Source: SZUA-430 sp044375275 (lineage in GTDB: Bacteria > Pseudomonadota > Alphaproteobacteria > Micropepsales > Micropepsaceae). Taken from it: a stretch of 7,795 bases of DNA. The DNA is taken from NCBI GenBank assembly GCA_044375275.1, contig JBILMZ010000167.1, forward strand, positions 1 to 7,795, read 5' to 3'. The translations under genes and the position numbers were made by a program. Positions 1-6,657 of the stretch are shown here, one piece after another (the stretch's first letter is position 1; each line of letters opens with the position of its first letter). The notes below the pieces were generated by a model. That model had not been told where the DNA came from, ran no database searches, and saw only the letters and a program-made list of their open reading frames with translations.

Positions 1-151
1 GATTCAGCAGGCCCTGGAGCAGCCGGTCATTCCGCGCGTGGTCGAAGTCCTCGAACGCGCCGGCGTTGGCGGCGTCATGTTCGAGGAAGAATGGCCTTTT
101 GTGAACGTGAACACGCCTGAAGAGCTTGCGCGTCTGGCAGCCCTGTTCTGA
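1..151 (+). CDS. mobA: MobA-like molybdenum cofactor guanylyltransferase, C-terminal end (partial)
   Basis: Only the last 49 residues are present; the reading frame enters at base 2 and stops at TGA 149-151. The visible tail contains FVNVNTPEELARLAALF, which closely matches the C-terminal signature of MobA proteins (the E. coli protein ends with a nearly identical FVNVNTPEELAR segment). MobA transfers GMP from GTP to molybdopterin in the cytoplasm to make the guanine dinucleotide cofactor used by DMSO-reductase-family enzymes. The N-terminal nucleotide-binding loop lies outside the window, so the catalytic part cannot be checked. Other MobA-like NTP transferases share the fold and remain possible. 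It is convergent with hldD, with 6 bp between the stop codons and no obvious hairpin terminator. Confidence 0.72.
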   Translation, partial: IQQALEQPVIPRVVEVLERAGVGGVMFEEEWPFVNVNTPEELARLAALF

Positions 152-157
152 TCCGGG

Positions 158-1141
158 TCAGCGATAAGGGTCGTCGCGGTTCAGGTGATTGACGACGTAG
201 TCGCCGACGCCATCCTCCAGCGTGGCAAAGGGGCGGTTGAAGCCTGCGCGCCTGAGCCGGGACATGTTGGCTTCCGTGAAGTACTGGTACTTGTCCCTGA
301 TTTCGACCGGGGTGTCGACGAAGCGCACGTTCGGTTGCCTGTTCAGGGCGCGAAACAGTGATGTTGCAAGATCGATGAAGCTGCGCGCGGTGCCGGTGCC
401 GACGTTGAACAGGCCGCTGACGCGCGGGGATTTCAGGAGCCAACTCACGACTTCGGCGCAGTCCTTCACATAGACGAAGTCGCGCATCTGGCCGCCGTCG
501 GCGTAGGCGGGGTTGTGCGATCGGAAAAGCGTTACAGGGTCGCCGGCCACGGCTTTCGGGTACATGTGGGCGACCACGCTTTTCATGCTGCCCTTGTGGT
601 ATTCGTTCGGTCCGTAGACGTTGAAGAATTTCAGTCCGACATGCTGCGGCGGGGTGGGCAGGCGGCGTGCAACCTGCCGGGCCACGAACTGGTCGAACAG
701 AAGTTTCGACCAGCCATAGGGGTTGAGTGGCCGAAGCTTTGTGAGCGCGGTCAGGGAGCCGTCATCGTCAAATCCCGATGCGCCGTCGCCATAGGTTGCG
801 GCAGAAGACGCATAGATGAACGGAATGCCGTTTGCGGCGCACATGTCCCACAATGTGCGCGAGAGGCGATAATTCTCACGGAGGATCAGGTCAACGTCCG
901 TTTCGGTCGTGGCGGAGATTGCGCCCATGTGGACGATCCCGCGGAGGTTCGCCTTTTGCTGCTCGATCCACCAGGTGATCTCCTGCGACGAAAGCGTGTC
1001 GACCAAAGGCAGCCTGGCGACATTCCGCCACTTCGCATCGTTGCCGTAGTGGTCGCAGATTGCGACGTCCATCCCGTCGGCGTGCAGGTGTGCTGCGATG
1101 TTGGATCCGATGAAACCGGCGCCACCGGTGACAAGGATCAT
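158..1141 (-). CDS. hldD: ADP-L-glycero-D-manno-heptose 6-epimerase HldD
   Basis: This 327-residue protein has the usual length for HldD (RfaD/GmhD). It is a cytoplasmic short-chain dehydrogenase-type epimerase that converts ADP-D-glycero-D-manno-heptose to the L-glycero form, the donor for the inner core of lipopolysaccharide. Visible features are the N-terminal Rossmann loop GGAGFIG (residues 6-12), the ASSAATYG segment (111-118), and the catalytic Tyr142-x-x-x-Lys146 pair in PYGWSK. The block FFNVYGPNEYHKGSMKSVV (182-200) is very characteristic of this subfamily and separates it from UDP-glucose 4-epimerases. The start is fixed by the ATGA overlap with the hldE stop and by AGGAAA at 1146-1151, four bases before the ATG. 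The pair is therefore probably translationally coupled. No key residue is missing. Confidence 0.95.
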   Translation of the reverse strand: MILVTGGAGFIGSNIAAHLHADGMDVAICDHYGNDAKWRNVARLPLVDTLSSQEITWWIEQQKANLRGIVHMGAISATTETDVDLILRENYRLSRTLWDMCAANGIPFIYASSAATYGDGASGFDDDGSLTALTKLRPLNPYGWSKLLFDQFVARQVARRLPTPPQHVGLKFFNVYGPNEYHKGSMKSVVAHMYPKAVAGDPVTLFRSHNPAYADGGQMRDFVYVKDCAEVVSWLLKSPRVSGLFNVGTGTARSFIDLATSLFRALNRQPNVRFVDTPVEIRDKYQYFTEANMSRLRRAGFNRPFATLEDGVGDYVVNHLNRDDPYR

Positions 1142-2622
1142 CGCGTTTCCTGTGCGGTCGGTGTGGCCATCCGTTGTACGATGTTCGTCGTGCTTTGCCC
1201 TGGTGTCAGTTCGGCGAGAAACACACGACCGCCTGCGGCCGTTACGAAGTCGCCGCCAACCACCTTGTCGACAGTGTAGTCAGCGCCCTTGACGAGCACG
1301 TCCGGGCGGATCGCTTTGATGAGGTCGATGGGCGTGTCCTGGTCGAACAGCACTACGGCATCCACACTTTCAAGTGCTGCCAGAACAATGGCGCGCGCGA
1401 GTTCCGAATTGATGGGGCGTGCCTGACCCTTGAGGCGCTTGATCGATGCGTCGGTATTCAGACCGACGACGAGGCGGTCACACTGGCCGCGTGCTTGCGC
1501 GAGCAAGGAGATGTGCCCGGGATGTATGAGATCAAAGCAGCCATTGGTGAAGCCGATCTTGTGGCCGCGTGTGCGCCAGGTCTGCACGAGGTCGATGGCC
1601 GCACCCAGCGTCCGGACCTTGGCCTCGGCGCCCTGGAAGTCCTGCGACTGCATGGATTGCGCGATCTCGTCGGGGCGCACAACGGCGGTTCCGGACTTGC
1701 CGACGACGATGCCAGCCGCGATGTTCGCAATGGCAACCGCTTCAGGAAGTGCTGCGCCTGCGGCAAGTGTGACGGCCAGCGTGGCGATGACGGTATCGCC
1801 TGCACCCGAGACGTCGAATACTTCGCGGGCCTGCGCAGGAAAGTGGGCCGGCGGCGCGTCGCGCGAGACGAGCGTCATGCCCTGCTCGGAGCGGGTCACA
1901 AGAACTGCTTCCAGACCTGCGGCGTTCACCGCTCGGGCTGCTGCAGCGGCGGCCGTATCGTCCGTCGCGACCGGGAGGCCCGTCGCGGCTGCAAGTTCCC
2001 TGGCATTTGGCGTCAGGATGTGGACCCCCATGTAGCGCGTGAAGTCGACGCTCTTCGGATCGGCAATGACACGCTTTCCCTGCGCGCGGGCAAGGCTGCA
2101 CACGGTACTGATGATCCCCGGGGTCAGCACGCCCTTGGCGTAGTCGGACAGAATGATGATGTCCGCGTTCGCGATCTCTTTCTGCAGGATGGCCACGAGG
2201 CCTGCCTCTTCTGCGGCCGAGAGGGGGGAGCTGGTCTCCCGGTCCGTGCGCAGCATCTGCTGGTTGCTGGCGACATGGCGAACCTTGAGGGACGTGGGCC
2301 GGTCGCTGATCGTCAGAAAGGCGGCGGTCAGGTTAGGCTCTGAGGAAATAAGTCCTGAGATTGCCTGTCCGGCGCTGTCATTGCCGATCACGGCGACAAG
2401 CGTGGCTGCAGCGCCGAGTGCAGCAATGTTGCGCACGACGTTGCCGGCTCCGCCAAGCATCTGTGTCTCGCGCTGCACCTTGAGGACCGGGATGGGGGCT
2501 TCCGGGGAAATCCGCTCTACCGTGCCATAGACGAAGTGGTCCAGCATGACATCGCCGACGCACAGGACGTGTGCGCTGCTGAACCGAGAAAGGCGTTCCT
2601 GAAAGGCCGAAGCATGTGACAT
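1138..2622 (-). CDS. hldE: Bifunctional heptose 7-phosphate kinase / heptose 1-phosphate adenylyltransferase HldE
   Basis: This 494-residue protein carries both domains of HldE (RfaE), so it is not split as in some species. The N-terminal PfkB/ribokinase domain (about residues 1-330) phosphorylates D-glycero-D-manno-heptose 7-phosphate at C1. It shows GGAGNVV (57-63) and the signature DVSGAGDT (270-277), in which Asp276 is the expected catalytic base. The C-terminal nucleotidyltransferase domain (about 345-494) adds AMP from ATP to heptose 1-phosphate; it shows TNGCFDLIHPGH with the HxGH motif at 367-370, then KGADYT (445-450) and VGGDF (455-459). GmhB must remove the C7 phosphate between the two steps and is not in this window. 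The gene begins 88 bp downstream of the transaminase gene, a gap in which I see neither a strong terminator nor a convincing promoter, so read-through transcription is possible. No clear Shine-Dalgarno sequence precedes this ATG. Confidence 0.95.
   Translation of the reverse strand: MSHASAFQERLSRFSSAHVLCVGDVMLDHFVYGTVERISPEAPIPVLKVQRETQMLGGAGNVVRNIAALGAAATLVAVIGNDSAGQAISGLISSEPNLTAAFLTISDRPTSLKVRHVASNQQMLRTDRETSSPLSAAEEAGLVAILQKEIANADIIILSDYAKGVLTPGIISTVCSLARAQGKRVIADPKSVDFTRYMGVHILTPNARELAAATGLPVATDDTAAAAAARAVNAAGLEAVLVTRSEQGMTLVSRDAPPAHFPAQAREVFDVSGAGDTVIATLAVTLAAGAALPEAVAIANIAAGIVVGKSGTAVVRPDEIAQSMQSQDFQGAEAKVRTLGAAIDLVQTWRTRGHKIGFTNGCFDLIHPGHISLLAQARGQCDRLVVGLNTDASIKRLKGQARPINSELARAIVLAALESVDAVVLFDQDTPIDLIKAIRPDVLVKGADYTVDKVVGGDFVTAAGGRVFLAELTPGQSTTNIVQRMATPTAQETR
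1146..1151 (-). promoter_or_regulatory. Ribosome binding site of hldD inside the end of hldE
   Basis: AGGAAA lies four bases upstream of the hldD ATG (1139-1141), within the last codons of hldE. Together with the ATGA stop/start overlap it supports the chosen start and suggests coupled translation of the two heptose enzymes. Confidence 0.6.
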
Positions 2623-2710
2623 CCAGCGAGAGTCAACACATGTTCCCTGCGCGTTTCAAGGCACGAGGCACGAGCGTTGCTCCACCAGCCATGGAATTTT
2701 GGCGGAAAAG

Positions 2711-4096
2711 TCAGTTTGTCAGCAAACCCTGCTGGCGAACCCAATGTTCCGTCTTGCTCAGTGCGCGCTCGAAGCGGTCGAACAGCTCGTTGATTTCGTC
2801 TTCGGTGATGATCAGGGGCGGGCAAAAGGCGAGGCGGTCCGAGAGTAGGGCACGAATGCACAAGCCCTCTTCCTGCGCGAAGTTCGCGCAGGCCTGACCA
2901 ACGAACTTGTCTGCCGGGAAGGGCGCCCTGGTGGTCCGGTCCGCGACCAGTTCCACCGCGCCGAGGAGACCCGTTCCCCTCGCTTCACCCACGAGCGGGT
3001 GGTCCGCGAGGGCGTGCAGGCGCTTGAGGAACTGGGGCGCCACCTTCCGCACATGGGCGAAGATGCTGCGATCCCGATAGATGTTCAGGGTCTCGATGGC
3101 CACGGCGGCTGCGACCGGGTGCGCGCTGTAGGTGAAGCCGTGTCCGAATGTGCCGATGTTGCGGCTCTGGTCGAGCATGGCCTGGTACATTGGTTCGTTC
3201 ATGATCATCGCCGAGATCGGCAGGTAGCCTGAGGACAGGGCCTTGGCGCAGGAGAGTGTCTGCGGCTTCATGTTGAAGGTCTGCGCGCCCCAGTCATTTC
3301 CGGTTCTTCCGAAGCCGCAAATCACTTCATCATCGATGAGCAGTATGTCGTGCCGATCGAGGATGGGCTGGATTTTTTCGAAATAGGTTGCCGGCGGAAT
3401 GATCACGCCGCCGGCGCCCATGACGGGTTCGGCGATGAAGGCTGCGATCGTATCCGGTCCCTCGCGTTCGATCAGCGCCTCAAGATTGCCGGCCAGACGG
3501 GTCGCGAAGTCCTGCTCGCTTTCCCCCGGTTCGGCGAAGCGATAGGCATGGGGGCAATCCGCGTGCAGGATGCCTGCGAAGGGCAGGTCGAACCCTTTGT
3601 GATTGTTCGCCAGGCCCGTAAGGCTCGCTGAAGCCAGTGTCACACCGTGATAGCCGCGGACGCGACTGATGATCTTCTTCTTTTGCGGCTTGCCATGTGC
3701 GTTCCAGTAGTACCAGGCCAGCTTGATCTGGGTATCATTCGCTTCCGAGCCCGAGTTTGCGAAGAAGACCTTTGATGCTGGAAACGGCGACATCTCCTTG
3801 AGGCGTTCCGCGAGTTCAATTGCCGGTTCATGGCTGCGCCCGGCAAAGATGTGGGAGTAGGGCAACTGGCGCATCTGTCGCGCGGCCGCTTCCACAAGAC
3901 GTTCCTCGTTATAGCCAAGGCTGACGCACCACAGTCCGGCCAGTGCGTCGAGATAATCCTTTCCCCGGTCATCGTAGACGAAAACGCCTTTGCCTCGTTC
4001 CAGGATGAGAGGGCCGGTCTCCCGGTGGCGCGCGAGATTGGTATACGGGTGGATGAGGGCTTCAACGTCTCGGGCTTGTGAGTTGGTCAGGGGCAT
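2711..4096 (-). CDS. Class III omega-transaminase, probable amine/omega-amino acid:pyruvate aminotransferase
   Basis: This 461-residue, fold type I PLP enzyme belongs to aminotransferase class III. From the chosen ATG the landmarks are LAGLWCVSLGYN (52-63), SGSEAND (115-121, phosphate cup), GYHG (148-151), IDDEVICGFGRTG (254-266) with Asp256 expected to hold the PLP pyridine nitrogen, and KALSSGYLPI with the Schiff-base lysine Lys285. HGFTYSAHP follows, with Thr322 as a probable phosphate ligand. Arg415 (IRALLSD) matches the movable arginine that binds carboxylates in amine:pyruvate transaminases. From memory these blocks closely follow the Chromobacterium violaceum omega-transaminase family. 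The natural donor (beta-alanine, putrescine-type amine, taurine or other) cannot be read from sequence. An upstream TTG (4172-4174) would add 26 residues with no family counterpart, so I prefer the ATG, although its Shine-Dalgarno is weak. It is not a sugar aminotransferase, so a role in LPS with its hldE neighbour is unlikely. Confidence 0.9.
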   Translation of the reverse strand: MPLTNSQARDVEALIHPYTNLARHRETGPLILERGKGVFVYDDRGKDYLDALAGLWCVSLGYNEERLVEAAARQMRQLPYSHIFAGRSHEPAIELAERLKEMSPFPASKVFFANSGSEANDTQIKLAWYYWNAHGKPQKKKIISRVRGYHGVTLASASLTGLANNHKGFDLPFAGILHADCPHAYRFAEPGESEQDFATRLAGNLEALIEREGPDTIAAFIAEPVMGAGGVIIPPATYFEKIQPILDRHDILLIDDEVICGFGRTGNDWGAQTFNMKPQTLSCAKALSSGYLPISAMIMNEPMYQAMLDQSRNIGTFGHGFTYSAHPVAAAVAIETLNIYRDRSIFAHVRKVAPQFLKRLHALADHPLVGEARGTGLLGAVELVADRTTRAPFPADKFVGQACANFAQEEGLCIRALLSDRLAFCPPLIITEDEINELFDRFERALSKTEHWVRQQGLLTN

Positions 4097-4152
4097 CAGC
4101 GGGTTCCGGTTCCATTCAGCCACGCTTCGCCTACAGGTGCCCCATAGGTCAA

Positions 4153-4172
4153 GCCCCTGCCCGGGGAGGGGC
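4153..4172. repeat. 20-bp GC-rich near-palindrome in the divergent intergenic region
   Basis: GCCCCTGCCCGGGGAGGGGC reads the same on both strands except for one symmetric mismatch pair (positions 7 and 14). The outer arms GCCCCT/AGGGGC are perfect. It lies 57 bp before the transaminase ATG and directly beside a TTGACC hexamer on the minus strand, for which I find no well-spaced -10 box. It could be an operator or simply a hairpin in the leader; there is no T-tract on either side, so it is not an intrinsic terminator. Confidence 0.5.
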
Positions 4173-4175
4173 AAA

Positions 4176-4205
4176 TGCAGGCAGTTGTCGCGGCTCGTGC
4201 CTGCA
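4176..4205. promoter_or_regulatory. Candidate operator: 8-bp inverted repeat flanking the -35 box
   Basis: TGCAGGCA (4176-4183) and its exact reverse complement TGCCTGCA (4198-4205) are separated by 14 bases, so the arms start 22 bp apart, about two helical turns. The predicted -35 hexamer TTGTCG (4185-4190) sits between the arms and the right arm occupies the promoter spacer, a typical place for a repressor dimer. Each arm also has the form TGC-NN-GCA. No regulator gene is present in the window, so the binding protein is unknown. A fatty-acid-responsive TetR- or GntR-family repressor would fit the downstream gene, but that is inference. Confidence 0.45.
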
Positions 4206-4213
4206 CCTAATAT
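4185..4213 (+). promoter_or_regulatory. Probable sigma70-type promoter of the acyl-CoA synthetase operon
   Basis: TTGTCG (4185-4190) and TAATAT (4208-4213) are separated by exactly 17 bp; each hexamer matches the housekeeping consensus at four of six positions. Transcription would begin near 4220, giving a leader of about 40 bases before the ATG at 4260. That position also argues against translation from the ATG at 4230, which would lie only about 10 bases from the transcript end. Confidence 0.5.
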
Positions 4214-4247
4214 TGACGCGAACCCCTAAATGCAAAACACGCTTCCC

Positions 4248-4253
4248 GGGAGG
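4248..4253 (+). promoter_or_regulatory. Ribosome binding site deciding the acyl-CoA synthetase start
   Basis: GGGAGG is six bases upstream of the ATG at 4260, an ideal spacing. The in-frame ATG at 4254 touches the site directly and the ATG at 4230 has none. The start at 4260 also gives the family-typical beginning MLGMMQDWPL. Confidence 0.75.
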
Positions 4254-4259
4254 ATGCCC

Positions 4260-5903
4260 ATGCTTGGAATGATGCAGGACTGGCCGCTGGTTGTACCCAG
4301 CATTCTTGACCACGCCGCCCGGTTTCACGGTGAACGCGAGATCGTGACGCGCTCCGTTGAGGGTCCCGTCGTGCGCTCCACCTACGCCAAGGTCCATTCC
4401 CGTTCGCGCCAGGTGGCGAAGGCCCTGACGCGGCGCGGGATCCGCGTGGGCGACCGTATCGGAACACTGGCGTGGAATACGGGGCGTCATCTTGAGGCGT
4501 GGTACGGCATCATGGGAATTGGTGCCATCTGCCACACGATCAATCCGCGCCTCTTTCCCGAGCAGATCGCCTATATCGTGAACCATGCCGAAGACAGGAT
4601 GATCTTCGTCGACCTGACCTTTGTTCCGATCCTCGAGAAACTTGCGAAGCAGATCGACGTGGTCGAGACATTCGTCGTCCTCACGGACAGGGCGCACATG
4701 CCGCAAACGTCCCTGCGCAACGTCGTGGCGTTCGAGGATCTTGTTGCGGAGGCTGATGACGATTTTGCCTGGGCGAAGCTCGACGAAAACACGGCGGCGG
4801 GTCTCTGCTACACGTCCGGCACGACCGGCAACCCGAAGGGTGTTCTCTACTCACACCGTTCGAATGTCCTGCATGCGATGGCCGTCAACACGTCTGACTG
4901 CGTGGGCGCCAAGTCAACGGACACCCTCATGCCTGTTGTTCCCATGTTCCATGCCAATGCGTGGGCCACGACGTTTGCCTGTCCGATGGCCGGTACGAAG
5001 CTTGTGATGCCAGGTGCCAGGCTGGACGGACCGTCGGTCTACGAATTGCTGGACACGGAGAAGGTGACGATCACGGCGGCGGTTCCCACTGTCTGGCAGA
5101 TGCTTCTCACGCACATGGAAGCCAACAACCTGAAGCTGCCCTATCTGAAGAAAGTCATGATCGGTGGTTCGGCGTGTCCGCCCTCCATGATCGAGACCTT
5201 CGAGAAGAAGTATGAAGTGGAAGTGATGCATGCCTGGGGCATGACAGAACTGTCGCCTGTCGGGACGATCGGTTCCTTCAAGTCCGGCATGGAGGACCTG
5301 CCATGGACAGAGCAACTCAAGATCAAGTCAAAGCAAGGCCGTGCCATGTACACGGTCGAAATGAAGATCACGGATGACGATGGCAAGGACCTGCCGCATG
5401 ACGGCAAGCGCTTCGGTCACCTGATGGTGCGCGGGCCCGCCGTCTCGAAGTCCTATTTCAAGGGTGAGGGCGGGCGATACGGGACAGCCTCAATTCTCGA
5501 TGATGGCGGCTGGTTTGATACTGGTGACATCGCGACCCTGGATGAGCTGGGCTTCATGCAGATCACTGACCGCGCCAAGGACGTCATCAAGTCCGGTGGA
5601 GAGTGGATATCGTCGATCGACGTCGAAAACATCGCGGTAGGCTGCCCGGGCGTTGCGCAGGCTGCCGTCATCGGTGTGCACCATCCCAAGTGGGATGAGC
5701 GTCCCCTGCTCATTGTCGTGAAGAAGCAGGGCGCTGACGTCACCAAAGACGCGGTTCTCAAGTACCTGGAAGGCAAGATCGCCAAGTGGTGGATGCCGGA
5801 TGATGTCGCTTTCGTGAATGAAATCCCCCTGACGGCGACGGGAAAGATGCAGAAAATAGCGCTGCGCGAGCAGTTCAAAGGGTATAAGCTGCCGACGGCA
5901 TGA
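4260..5903 (+). CDS. AlkK-like medium/long-chain fatty acyl-CoA synthetase
   Basis: This 547-residue enzyme belongs to the ANL adenylate-forming superfamily. It activates a carboxylic acid with ATP to an acyl-adenylate and then forms the CoA thioester, in the cytoplasm or at the inner membrane. Motifs from the chosen start are YTSGTTGNPKG (184-194, phosphate-binding loop), HAWGMTE (324-330), WFDTGD (418-423) with Asp423 expected to contact the AMP ribose, DRAKDVIKSGGEWIS (447-461), and TATGKM with the catalytic lysine Lys529. The start MLGMMQDWPL, the segments CHTINPRLF and VVPMFH, and the overall length match AlkK of Pseudomonas and the related DmdB-type 3-methylthiopropionyl-CoA ligases. 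Sequence alone cannot separate medium-chain, long-chain and methylthiopropionate substrates. It is the first gene of a probable three-gene operon and is transcribed away from the transaminase. No defect is visible. Confidence 0.92.
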   Translation: MLGMMQDWPLVVPSILDHAARFHGEREIVTRSVEGPVVRSTYAKVHSRSRQVAKALTRRGIRVGDRIGTLAWNTGRHLEAWYGIMGIGAICHTINPRLFPEQIAYIVNHAEDRMIFVDLTFVPILEKLAKQIDVVETFVVLTDRAHMPQTSLRNVVAFEDLVAEADDDFAWAKLDENTAAGLCYTSGTTGNPKGVLYSHRSNVLHAMAVNTSDCVGAKSTDTLMPVVPMFHANAWATTFACPMAGTKLVMPGARLDGPSVYELLDTEKVTITAAVPTVWQMLLTHMEANNLKLPYLKKVMIGGSACPPSMIETFEKKYEVEVMHAWGMTELSPVGTIGSFKSGMEDLPWTEQLKIKSKQGRAMYTVEMKITDDDGKDLPHDGKRFGHLMVRGPAVSKSYFKGEGGRYGTASILDDGGWFDTGDIATLDELGFMQITDRAKDVIKSGGEWISSIDVENIAVGCPGVAQAAVIGVHHPKWDERPLLIVVKKQGADVTKDAVLKYLEGKIAKWWMPDDVAFVNEIPLTATGKMQKIALREQFKGYKLPTA

Positions 5904-5913
5904 GCCGGACGAC

Positions 5914-5919
5914 AAGGGG
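5914..5919 (+). promoter_or_regulatory. Ribosome binding site of the DUF1499 gene
   Basis: AAGGGG lies six bases before the ATG at 5926, inside the 22-bp gap after the acyl-CoA synthetase stop. It supports the start and independent initiation within a shared transcript. Confidence 0.65.
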
Positions 5920-5925
5920 ACATAG

Positions 5926-6642
5926 ATGAACAGGTTGATCAGCCGTCTGGCTTTGATTGCAGGCATTGCAGCAGCATTGCTTATCGGTGGCGCCGGACCT
6001 ACCTACCGGTTTGCCGGTATCGAGTTGTCGCAGGCGTTTGGCTTCATGACATGGGGCGTTTACGTCGCCGGTGGTGCCATGGCGCTTTCCGTGCTCTGGG
6101 TCATCCTCGCCGCCATCGGGCGTAACGGCGAGGGTCTGGTTGCGGTTGTCCTGGCTGTCATACTTGCCGTCGGCAGTGCGCAGGCACCGGTGCGCATGCG
6201 GGCGACTGCCGCGAGCCTGCCGATGATCCATGACATCACGACGGATACCGCCACACCGCCGGCATTTGTCGCGATCGCACCGATGCGTGCGGACGCCCCC
6301 AACGGCGTCGACTACGCAACCGATCCTGCTGAGCAGGCGAAGGGCTATCCGGACATCAAGACGCTCAACAGTCCTCTGCCACCGGCGGAGCTGTTCGAAA
6401 AAGCGCTTGCAGCGGCTCAGTCGCTGAACTGGAACGTGGTCTCTTCTTCGCGTGAGGAGGGGCGCATTGAAGCCACCGACGAAACGCTGTGGTGGGGCTT
6501 CAAGGATGATGTCGTCATTCGTATCCAGGCTGAAGGCGCAGGTTCAAAGCTCGACATCCGCTCCATGTCACGCGTCGGCAAGTCTGACATCGGCAAGAAC
6601 GCCGAACGCATTCGTGCGTTCCTCGCCATCGTCTCCAACTAG
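5926..6642 (+). CDS. DUF1499 domain membrane protein
   Basis: This 238-residue protein has three hydrophobic stretches (about residues 6-25, 40-65 and 70-88) followed by a soluble domain. The soluble part carries the DUF1499 hallmarks: IHDITTD at 101-107 with PPAF just after, and RSMSRVGKSDIGKNAERIR at 212-230. The basic N-terminus (MNRLISR) suggests an inside start; three crossings would then put the DUF1499 domain in the periplasm, which is inference. The biochemical function of the family is unknown to me. It follows the acyl-CoA synthetase by 22 bp and precedes the MBL hydrolase by 15 bp, so all three are probably co-transcribed. The length is in the range of the three-helix versions of the family. 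The start is supported by AAGGGG. Confidence 0.85.
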   Translation: MNRLISRLALIAGIAAALLIGGAGPTYRFAGIELSQAFGFMTWGVYVAGGAMALSVLWVILAAIGRNGEGLVAVVLAVILAVGSAQAPVRMRATAASLPMIHDITTDTATPPAFVAIAPMRADAPNGVDYATDPAEQAKGYPDIKTLNSPLPPAELFEKALAAAQSLNWNVVSSSREEGRIEATDETLWWGFKDDVVIRIQAEGAGSKLDIRSMSRVGKSDIGKNAERIRAFLAIVSN

Positions 6643-6657
6643 GCCGGGGTCCGCCGC

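Noticed and set aside
515..1279. A 254-codon plus-strand open frame opposite hldD.
   Set aside because: It runs antisense across hldD and into the 3' end of hldE; composition and lack of motifs indicate a shadow frame.
1174..2343. A 389-codon plus-strand open frame opposite hldE.
   Set aside because: It lies wholly antisense to a gene with complete, recognisable catalytic motifs. It is rich in Cys, Arg, His and Gly as expected for a GC-driven shadow, and shows no domain I recognise.
2623..2660. Promoter-like hexamers on the minus strand before hldE (TTGAAA at 2654-2659 and TTGACT at 2631-2636).
   Set aside because: TTGAAA has no acceptable -10 box at 16-18 bp, and TTGACT is too close to the start codon to act as a -35 box.
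4097..4174. N-terminal extension of the transaminase from a TTG at 4172-4174.
   Set aside because: It would add 26 residues absent from the family, and it overlaps the near-palindrome. The ATG at 4096 gives the expected beginning.
4230..4259. Upstream ATG starts at 4230 and 4254 for the acyl-CoA synthetase.
   Set aside because: The GGGAGG site is correctly spaced only for the ATG at 4260, which also gives the conserved MLG start. The 4230 ATG is too close to the predicted transcript start.
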